Below are positions 57,693-64,000 of a DNA stretch of 64,000 bases, piece by piece. The translations under genes were made by a program, and so were the position numbers. Numbering within the stretch: position 1 is the first letter of the stretch; every line of letters starts with the position of its first letter. Source of the stretch: Herbidospora cretacea (GTDB lineage: Bacteria; Actinomycetota; Actinomycetes; Streptosporangiales; Streptosporangiaceae); assembly GCF_001570605.1 (NCBI RefSeq), contig NZ_BBXG01000004.1, forward strand, positions 310,001 to 374,000, read 5' to 3'. Under the pieces are notes generated by a model. The model worked only from the letters and a program-made list of their open reading frames with translations. It searched no databases and was not told where the DNA came from.

Positions 57693-59068
57693 CCACGACC
57701 ACCGGCATCGACCAGGCCCACTGGCAGAACCGCCTCGACGAACTCGCCGCCAAGCACGGCGTCCCCGGCGCCCAGCTCGGCATCCTGCGCGACGACGAGC
57801 TCGTCACCCTGGCCACCGGCGTGCTGCACGCCGGCACCGGCCAGCCCGCCGCCACCGACTCGGTCTGGCAGATCGGCTCGATCTCCAAGGTGTGGACGGC
57901 CACCGTCGTCATGCAGCTCGTCGACGAGGGCGCCCTCACCCTCGCCACGCCAGTCGCCGAGATCCTGCCGGAGTTCAAGCTGCGCGACCCGGAGACCACC
58001 GCCGCCGTCACCGTCTGGCACCTGCTCACCCACACCAGCGGCATCGACGGCGACCTGTTCACCGACACCGGCCGGGGCGACGACGCGCTGGAGAAGTACG
58101 TCGCCCTGCTGGCCGACTCGGCGCAGAACCACCCGATCGGCGCCACCTGGTCCTACTGCAACGCGGGCTACTCCGTGCTCGGCCGGATCATCGAGGCCGT
58201 CACCGGCAAGGTCTGGGACCAGGCGATGCGGGAGAAGCTGTTCACCCCGCTCGGCCTGACCCACACCACCACCCTGCCCGAGGAGGCGATGGTCTTCGGC
58301 CACGCCATGGGCCACGTCAAGGGCGGCGACGAACCGGTGGTCGCGCCGGTGTGGGGGCTGCCCCGCGCGGTCGGCCCGGCCGGGCTGATCACCGCGACCG
58401 TCGCCGACGTGCTCGCCTTCGCCCGGATGCACCTTCTCGGCGGGGTCGCCGCCGACGGCACCCGCGTGCTGTCGGCCGAGAGCGCCGCGGCGATGTCGGC
58501 CTACCAGACCGACTGCCCCGAGAAGCGCCTGCTCGGCGACTCATGGGGGCTCGGCTGGTTCCGCTGCGACTGGCACGGCCACCGCGCCTACGGCCACGAC
58601 GGCAACACCATCGGCCAGGCCGCGTTCCTGCGCGTGCTCCCGGAGGCCGGGGTCGCCGTCGCGCTCATGACCAACGGCGGCAACACCCACGACCTCTACG
58701 TCGACCTCTACGACGAGATCTTCGCCGCCCTGACCGGCGTGCGGCTGCCCGAGCCGTTCGAGCCCCCGGCCGAGCCCGTCACCACCGACCTGACCCCGCA
58801 CCTCGGCGTCTACGAGCGCGAGTCGGTCCGCGTGGAGGTGCTCGAGGAGGACGGCAAGCCGATCCTGCGCACCACGCTGACCGGCCCGCTGGCCGAGCTG
58901 GAGGGCGACCCCGTCACCACCTACGAGATGACCCCGGTCGAACCCGCCGTCTACGCGGTCCGCCCCGAGGGCATGGAGTCGTGGCTGCCGGTGACCTTCT
59001 ACTCGCTGCCCACCGGCGAGGAGTACGTCCACTACGGCGCCCGCGCGACCCCGAAGAGGCTCGGCTGA
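57689..59068 (+). CDS. serine hydrolase, beta-lactamase/D-aminopeptidase family (second paralogue)
   Basis: 459 residues, a paralogue of the enzyme at 51307. SxxK in WQIGSISKVWTA (S65, K68), YxN in WSYCNAGYSVLG (Y156, N158, with Cys between), HxG in YGHDGNTIGQAAF. The C-terminal beta domain is present (LTPHLGVYERESVRVEV). No signal peptide. Position after the ATPases rather than at the operon head suggests a different substrate range from the first copy. Its GTG overlaps the ATPase stop by 4 nt. Confidence 0.87.
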
Positions 59069-59070
59069 CC

Positions 59071-60177
59071 GTGCTCACCGGCATCGGAACGTTCCTCGCC
59101 GACCTCCGGGCGCTCGTCGAGTGCGAGTCCCCCTCCTCCGACCAGGCCGCCGTGGCCCGGTCGGCCGACCTGGTGGCGGCCATCGGCACGGCGCGGCTCG
59201 GCGTGCCGCCCGAGCGCCTCACCGTCGACGGCTGCTCCCACCTGCGCTGGCGCTTCGGCGACGGCGACCGCCAGGTACTGCTGCTGGCCCACCACGACAC
59301 GGTCTGGCCGGTCGGGACGCTGGCGGTCCGGCCGTACACGGTGGAGGAGGGGGTCGTGCGCGGCCCCGGCTGCTTCGACATGCTCACGGGCCTGGTGATG
59401 GCCGTCCACGCCGTCGCCGGCCTGCCCGACCCGACCGGCGTCACGCTGCTCGTGACGGGCGACGAGGAGATCGGCTCGCCGAGCTCGGTCGCCCTGATCG
59501 AGGAGGAGGCCCGCCGGTCCAGGGCCGCGCTGGTCCTGGAGGGCTCGGCCGGCGGCGGCGCGCTGAAGACCGCGCGCAAGGGCACCTCCATGTACGAGGT
59601 GCACGTCACCGGCCGCGCCGCCCACGCCGGCCTGGAGCCGGAGAAGGGCGTCAACGCCACCCTCGAACTGGCCCGGCTCGCCCTCGCGACGGCCGAGCTG
59701 GCCCGGCCGGCGGCCGGGACGACCGTCACCCCGACGGTCGTCACCGCCGGGACCACGGTGAACACGGTGCCCGCCCGCGGCTTCTTCGCCGTGGACGTCC
59801 GCGCGTGGAGCCACGACGAGCAGCTCCGGGTCGACCGCGAGCTGCGCGAGCTGACCCCGCTCGACCCCGGCGCGGTGGTCGAGATCAGGGGCGGGATCAA
59901 CCGGCCCCCGCTCGAAGAGCGGGCCAGCCGGGCGCTGTTCGACCGGGCCGCCTCCCTCGCGGCCCGGCTCGGACTGCCGCCCGTCACCGGCACGGCGGTC
60001 GGCGGCGCGTCCGACGGCAACTACACCGCCGGGGCCGGCACCCCCACCCTCGACGGCCTGGGCGCGGTGGGCGGCGGCGCGCACGCCGACCACGAGCACG
60101 TCCTGGTGGGCCGGCTGGCCGACCGCACCCTGCTGCTGCGGGAACTGGTGGCCGAACTGCTGCGGGAGGCGCCGTGA
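59071..60177 (+). CDS. M20-family amidohydrolase (probable N-acyl/N-succinyl-amino-acid deacylase)
   Basis: 368 residues with the two-domain M20/carboxypeptidase G2-like plan. Metal-site motifs: LLLAHHDTVWPVG (H74, D76), RGPGCFDMLTGLV, VTGDEEIGSPSS (catalytic Glu pair) and a C-terminal GGAHADHEHVLV (His ligand); the dimerisation domain is inserted in the middle (HVTGRAAHAGLEPEKGVNAT). In the Geobacillus-type D-to-L amino acid pathway this family removes the succinyl group. The GTG start at 59071 lies 2 nt after the previous stop. Confidence 0.85.
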   Translation: MLTGIGTFLADLRALVECESPSSDQAAVARSADLVAAIGTARLGVPPERLTVDGCSHLRWRFGDGDRQVLLLAHHDTVWPVGTLAVRPYTVEEGVVRGPGCFDMLTGLVMAVHAVAGLPDPTGVTLLVTGDEEIGSPSSVALIEEEARRSRAALVLEGSAGGGALKTARKGTSMYEVHVTGRAAHAGLEPEKGVNATLELARLALATAELARPAAGTTVTPTVVTAGTTVNTVPARGFFAVDVRAWSHDEQLRVDRELRELTPLDPGAVVEIRGGINRPPLEERASRALFDRAASLAARLGLPPVTGTAVGGASDGNYTAGAGTPTLDGLGAVGGGAHADHEHVLVGRLADRTLLLRELVAELLREAP

Positions 60178-60944
60178 GCCTGCTCGACCTGGCGGCCCGG
60201 GACGCGGGCGACCGCGCCCAGAAGGCGGGCGTGGAGATCCGCGAACTCCGGGACCTGCCCCAGGCCCACGCCATGATCGACCTGCTCCAGGAGATCTGGG
60301 GCCGCCCGCTGATCACGGTGGAGTTCCTCCGCGCGCTGGCCAGGGCGGGCAACTACGCCGCCGGGGCCTACGACGGCGACCGGCTCGTCGGCGTCTGCAT
60401 CGGCTTCCACGAGGAACCGGCGGCCCGCACCCTGCACAGCCACGTCGCCGGGGTCGCGCCGGGCCTGGCGGGCCGCGGCGTCGGCCGGGCGCTCAAGCTC
60501 CACCAGCGCGCCTGGGCGCTGGCCCGCGACATCCCCACGATCGAGTGGACCTTCGACCCGCTGGTCGGCCGCAACGCCTACTTCAACATCGTCAAGCTGG
60601 GGGCGCTCCCGGTGGAGTACCTCACCAACTTCTACGGCGCGATGCACGACGCGATCAACGGCGCCGACGACACCGACCGGCTGCTCGTCCGCTGGGACCT
60701 GCTCTCGCCGAGGGTCGTCGCCGCCTGTTCGGGCACACCCTTCGAGCGCCCGGCCGGCGGCCCGTCGAGCCGCCGGGTCGCGGCCCCGGCCGACATCGAG
60801 TCCCTGCGCCTCGACGACCCGGCCGCCGCCGTGGCCTGGCGACGGCGGGTCCGCGACGAGCTGGAGCCGCTGATGGCCGCCGGGGGCCGCGTCGTCGACT
60901 TCGACCCCGGCCGTGGCTACCTCGTCGAACTGGAGACCTCATGA
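60174..60944 (+). CDS. GNAT-family acyltransferase (probable D-amino-acid N-succinyltransferase)
   Basis: 256 residues. N-terminal GNAT fold: VEIRELRDLPQAHAMIDLLQEIWGRPLITVEFLRAL, motif A region LHSHVAGVAPGLAGRGVGRALKLHQRAWAL (R/Q-x-x-G-x-G/A acyl-CoA loop), then a C-terminal domain of about 100 residues not found in ordinary GNATs. The same gene order, GNAT-racemase with an M20 hydrolase, is known for the N-succinylamino acid racemase pathway. GTG start overlaps the M20 stop by 4 nt. Confidence 0.82.
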   Translation: MSLLDLAARDAGDRAQKAGVEIRELRDLPQAHAMIDLLQEIWGRPLITVEFLRALARAGNYAAGAYDGDRLVGVCIGFHEEPAARTLHSHVAGVAPGLAGRGVGRALKLHQRAWALARDIPTIEWTFDPLVGRNAYFNIVKLGALPVEYLTNFYGAMHDAINGADDTDRLLVRWDLLSPRVVAACSGTPFERPAGGPSSRRVAAPADIESLRLDDPAAAVAWRRRVRDELEPLMAAGGRVVDFDPGRGYLVELETS

Positions 60945-62065
60945 AGCTGCGCGGAATCGAACTGCGCCGTGTCTCGATGCCGCTGGTGTCGCCGTTCCGC
61001 ACCTCCTTCGGCACCCAGACCGAGCGCGACATCCTGCTGCTCAAGGCGGTGACCGACGACGCCGAGGGCTGGGGGGAGTGCGTCGCGCTGAGCGACCCGC
61101 TCTACTCGGCCGAGTACGTCGAGTCGCAGCAGGACGTGCTGCGCCGGTTCCTGCTGCCGAGACTCGCCTCGCCGGAGGGCACGGCCGCGATCGGACGGTC
61201 CGGCGCGGCGGCGGTGGCGGGGCTGCTGCATCCGTACAAGGGACACCGGATGGCCAAGGCCGCGGTGGAGATGGCGATCCTCGACGCGGAGCTGCGCGCG
61301 CTCGGCCGCTCGTTCGGCCGCGAACTCGGCGCGGTCGCCGACCGGGTGCCGAGCGGGGTGTCGGTCGGCATCCACGACTCGATCCCCGAACTGCTGGCCG
61401 CCGTCGGCGGCTACCTGGACGAGGGCTACGCCCGCATCAAGCTGAAGATCGAACCGGGCTGGGACGTGGCCCCGGTGGCCGCCGTGCGCGAGCGGTTCGG
61501 GGGAGACGTGCTCCTCCAGGTCGACGCCAACACCGCCTACACCCTCCGCGACGCGCGCCACCTGGCCAGGCTCGACGCATTCGACCTGCTGCTGATCGAG
61601 CAGCCGCTGGAGGAGGAGGACGTCCTCGGCCACGCCGAGCTCGCCCGGCACCTGGCCACCCCGATCTGCCTCGACGAGTCGGTCGTGTCCGCCCAGACCG
61701 CCGCCGCCGCGATCACGCTGGGGGCGTGCCGGATCATCAACATCAAGCCCGGCCGGGTCGGCGGATACCTGGAGGCCAGGAAGATCCACGACCTGGCCGC
61801 CGCCCACGGGATCGCCGTCTGGTGCGGCGGCATGGTCGAGACCGGCCTCGGCCGCGCCGCCAACATCGCCCTGGCCGCCCTGCCCGGCTTCACCCTGCCC
61901 GGCGACGTGTCGGCCTCCGACCGCTTCTACCGCACCGACATCACCGAGCCGATCGTCCTGGCCGACGGCCACGTCGCGGTGCCCACCGGCCCCGGCCTGG
62001 GCGTCGCCCCCATCCCCGAGCTGCTGGAGAGCGTGACCACGTCGGTGGAGTGGATCAGCTTCTGA
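60941..62065 (+). CDS. N-acylamino-acid racemase / o-succinylbenzoate synthase family (MenC-like)
   Basis: 374 residues of the enolase superfamily, MLE/NSAR-OSBS group. Catalytic KxK lysines are in ARIKLKIEPGWD (K167, K169), metal ligands in LLQVDANTAY, IEQPLEEED and ICLDESVVS, and the opposing general-base Lys in IINIKPGRVGGY (K269). The capping domain is N-terminal (RRVSMPLVSPFRTSFGTQTERDILLL). Chemistry: 1,1-proton transfer on N-acyl (succinyl) amino acids, or OSB dehydration in menaquinone synthesis. The neighbours (peptidases, GNAT, M20) and the absence of men genes favour the racemase role. The ATG overlaps the GNAT stop by 4 nt. Confidence 0.9.
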   Translation: MKLRGIELRRVSMPLVSPFRTSFGTQTERDILLLKAVTDDAEGWGECVALSDPLYSAEYVESQQDVLRRFLLPRLASPEGTAAIGRSGAAAVAGLLHPYKGHRMAKAAVEMAILDAELRALGRSFGRELGAVADRVPSGVSVGIHDSIPELLAAVGGYLDEGYARIKLKIEPGWDVAPVAAVRERFGGDVLLQVDANTAYTLRDARHLARLDAFDLLLIEQPLEEEDVLGHAELARHLATPICLDESVVSAQTAAAAITLGACRIINIKPGRVGGYLEARKIHDLAAAHGIAVWCGGMVETGLGRAANIALAALPGFTLPGDVSASDRFYRTDITEPIVLADGHVAVPTGPGLGVAPIPELLESVTTSVEWISF

Positions 62066-62075
62066 GGTGCTCGCC

Positions 62076-62081
62076 TATACT
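62076..62081 (+). promoter_or_regulatory. -10 box for leaderless PucR-type regulator
   Basis: TATACT, one of the best -10 hexamers in the window, ends 6 nt before the GTG at 62088. The -35 region is weak. It shows that the regulator has its own promoter besides read-through from the operon. Confidence 0.6.
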
Positions 62082-62087
62082 CCGGGC

Positions 62088-63704
62088 GTGAGTCAGCGAC
62101 CGCGCGCCAGCCTCGGCAGGGTCCTCGACGACCTGGGCTCCACCCTCCTGGAACTGGTCGCCGGCGACGTCGGGCAGCCCGAGGCCATCAGCGCCCTGGC
62201 GATCTTCGACCCGCTCGACGAGCCCGTCCTCGCCCCCCGCTCGCTGGTCCTGGGCGTCGGCGTCGACCCGGCCGCCGGCACCCTCGCCCCGCTGCTGCGC
62301 TCGCTCGGCGGCCACGCCACGGTGGGCCTGGTCGTCCGGGCCCCGGTCGCGCTCACCCCGGAGGTGCGGGCGGCGGTCGAGGAGAGCGGCGTCGCGCTGA
62401 TCGGCCTGCGCCGGGGCGCGACCTGGGCCCAGCTGACCGCGCTCATCCGCACCATGCTCTCCGAGGGCGACATCGGGGTCATCGGCCACGAGTCGCTCGG
62501 CGGCCTGCCGTCCGGCGACCTGTTCGCGGTCGCCAACGCCGTGGCCGCCCTCCTCGACGCCCCCATCACCATCGAGGACCGCAGCTCCCGCGTCCTGGCC
62601 TTCTCCGGCCGCCAGGACGAGGCCGACCCCTCCCGCGTGGAGACCGTCATCGGCCGCCAGGTCCCCGAGCGCTACGCCAACCGCCTGACCGAACTCGGCG
62701 TCTTCCGCGACCTCTACCGCTACCAGACCCCCGTGGTCGTCAGGCCGCAGGACCTCGGCTACGACGAGACCACCGTGCAGCGCGTCGCCATCGCGGTCCG
62801 CGCGGGCGACGAGGTCCTCGGCTCGATCTGGGCCGCCATGGACGGCGAGGTCGACGGCGAACGCACCCAAGCCCTCCTCGACGCCTCGAAACTGGTCGCG
62901 CTCCACCTGCTGCGCCTGCGGGCCGGCGCCGACGTCCAGCGCAGGCTCCGCACCGACCTCATCGGCACCGTCCTGGAAGGCGGCGCCGGCGCCCGCGACG
63001 CCCTGGCCCGCCTCGGCCTGTCGGCCCGCCGCCTCGTCATCGTCAGCGCCGCCCTGCTCACCGGCGACGACCACGCCCACTCCGACCTCGAACGCCTGGC
63101 CGACGCCCTGTCGGTCCACCTGTCGGCGACGGTCCCGTCGTCGGCGGTGGCCGCCGTGGGCGGCACCGTCTACGGCCTGCTCCCGGTCGTCGTCACGGCG
63201 GGCAGCCCCGAACAGCGGGCCGCCCGGCTGGCCGCCGACTTCGTCGACCGCGTCGACGGCAACCTCCACGCCATCGTCGCGGTCGCCCCGGCGGGCTCCG
63301 ACATCAGCGCCATCGTCCACGGCAAGGCCCAGGCCGACCGGGTGCTGCGGGTGATGCGCGAGGGCCACACCAGCCTGCGGGTGGCCCGGCTCGACGACGT
63401 CCAGACCCTCGCCCTGGTCCTGGAGCTCCGCGACCTCGCCGCCGCCCGGGGCGAGCGCCCCGGCGGCGCGATCGCCCGGCTGATGGAGTACGACGAACGC
63501 AACAACGCGGGCCTGGTCGAGACGCTGGAGGCCTGGCTCGACGCCCTGGGCGACGTGACCAAGGCCGCGAGCGACCTGTTCATCCACCCCAACACCCTGC
63601 GCTACCGCCTCAGGCGCGTCACCGAGGTCGGCGAGATCGACCTCACCGACCCGGAACAGCGCTTCGCCGCCATGCTCCACCTCCGCATCCTGGCCCCCCG
63701 CTGA
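62088..63704 (+). CDS. PucR/CdaR-family transcriptional regulator
   Basis: 538 residues. N-terminal PucR-type effector domain (residues ~10-140), a GGDEF-like central region around 200-420 and the C-terminal PucR helix-turn-helix (residues ~475-535: TLEAWLDALGDVTKAASDLFIHPNTLRYRLRRVTEVGEIDL). It starts with the GTG at 62088 from the TATACT-N6 geometry. PucR-type proteins usually activate catabolic operons of purines, amino acids or sugar acids. It lies 22 bp after the racemase gene and is the best candidate for the factor that reads the TTGTCCGATC array at 51225. Confidence 0.88.
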   Translation: MSQRPRASLGRVLDDLGSTLLELVAGDVGQPEAISALAIFDPLDEPVLAPRSLVLGVGVDPAAGTLAPLLRSLGGHATVGLVVRAPVALTPEVRAAVEESGVALIGLRRGATWAQLTALIRTMLSEGDIGVIGHESLGGLPSGDLFAVANAVAALLDAPITIEDRSSRVLAFSGRQDEADPSRVETVIGRQVPERYANRLTELGVFRDLYRYQTPVVVRPQDLGYDETTVQRVAIAVRAGDEVLGSIWAAMDGEVDGERTQALLDASKLVALHLLRLRAGADVQRRLRTDLIGTVLEGGAGARDALARLGLSARRLVIVSAALLTGDDHAHSDLERLADALSVHLSATVPSSAVAAVGGTVYGLLPVVVTAGSPEQRAARLAADFVDRVDGNLHAIVAVAPAGSDISAIVHGKAQADRVLRVMREGHTSLRVARLDDVQTLALVLELRDLAAARGERPGGAIARLMEYDERNNAGLVETLEAWLDALGDVTKAASDLFIHPNTLRYRLRRVTEVGEIDLTDPEQRFAAMLHLRILAPR

Positions 63705-63708
63705 GAGC

Positions 63709-64000
63709 TCAGACGGGCAGCCCGATCAGCTCCTCCTGGACGGAGCTCAGCGCCAGATCCACGCCCCCCGCGAGCACCGGGTTGCCCTCGAGCGCCGACA
63801 GCCGCACCCGGGGGCGGGAGTGGGTGAGCGCGTGCAGTTCGCGTTCGACCAGGTCACGCAGGTACTCCCCACCCGCCGAGGGCAGCCCGCCAGCCAGCAC
63901 GACGAGCCCGGGGTCGACGACCGACGCGACGGCCGCCAGGCCCACCGCCAGCCGGGACGCCACCAGCCGCAGCCCCGCCGCGGCCTCCTGCGCCGCCCGG
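63709..64000 (-). CDS. ROK-family protein (C-terminal part; 5' end beyond window)
   Basis: About 97 codons of a ROK (repressor/ORF/kinase) protein reading leftwards, converging on the PucR gene. The conserved C-terminal block SVVDPGLVVLAGGLPSAGGEYLRDLVERELHALT is present, and LALSSVQEELIG is the usual end. Whether it is a sugar kinase or a NagC/XylR-type repressor cannot be told, since the N-terminal half, which would show a helix-turn-helix or not, is outside the window. Confidence 0.85.
   Translation of the reverse strand, partial: RAAQEAAAGLRLVASRLAVGLAAVASVVDPGLVVLAGGLPSAGGEYLRDLVERELHALTHSRPRVRLSALEGNPVLAGGVDLALSSVQEELIGLPV

Overview
The window is about 64 kb of very GC-rich DNA with strong third-position G/C bias, frequent GTG starts, ATGA/GTGA gene overlaps, coenzyme-F420-type enzymes, SARP, ECF42, PucR and GlxA regulators, and an actinomycete-style TPP riboswitch. 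It is chromosomal DNA of a filamentous actinobacterium. The Streptosporangiaceae are my best guess from gene content and protein style, which is inference only. I see no rRNA, tRNA, CRISPR array, transposase or phage gene. The genes form short operons and single genes typical of an adaptive chromosome arm.

Layout. 1-6250: a LacI-controlled CUT1 sugar ABC system (binding lipoprotein and two permeases) with a cytoplasmic GH5 glycosidase, plus a tautomerase behind the LacI gene. 6260-13023: three regulator/target pairs or single enzymes (NmrA/TetR, a class V aminotransferase, an F420 nitroreductase-hemerythrin fusion, a cis-prenyltransferase, LysR/SDR). 13033-14851: an ECF42 sigma factor with two YCII/DGPF partners; a second such module lies at 40656-42211. 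14932-22293: alpha/beta hydrolase, SARP regulator, TPP riboswitch with tenA, DUF6010, GlxA-type regulator, an NAD+-dependent DNA ligase and a small secreted protein. 22324-30256: TetR with a CatB/Vat-type acetyltransferase, GH15 glucosidase, Xi-class GST, phosphodiesterase, secreted zinc peptidase, a LexA-like repressor, and IclR with a fumarylacetoacetase-family enzyme. 30250-36666: lipoprotein hydrolase, a degenerate S41 protease, an ABC-2 exporter and a NarL-type two-component system. 36667-47448: a TrmO gene scrap, DinB, NYN, WYL/RidA, PPOX, secreted repeat proteins and epoxide hydrolase. 47520-50248: a ferredoxin-reductase fusion overlapping a cytochrome P450.

The most coherent system is 51307-62065: eight co-directional genes with overlaps or gaps of 2 nt. 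They encode a D-aminopeptidase-like serine hydrolase, an oligopeptide-binding lipoprotein, a permease, a fused permease-ATPase, a second ATPase, a second serine hydrolase, an M20 deacylase, a GNAT acyltransferase and an N-acylamino-acid racemase of the enolase superfamily (nine encoded parts counting the fused protein once). A PucR-type regulator follows, and a membrane-dipeptidase-like gene precedes. The last three enzymes match the N-succinylation, racemisation and desuccinylation route that converts D- to L-amino acids irreversibly. I therefore read the locus as import, cleavage and stereo-inversion of D-amino-acid-containing peptides, perhaps from peptidoglycan. A dense array of TTGTCCGATC half-sites sits at its promoter.

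A recurrent signal is a TANNNT -10 box 6-7 nt before the start codon, which points to leaderless mRNAs for many of the regulators and standalone genes.
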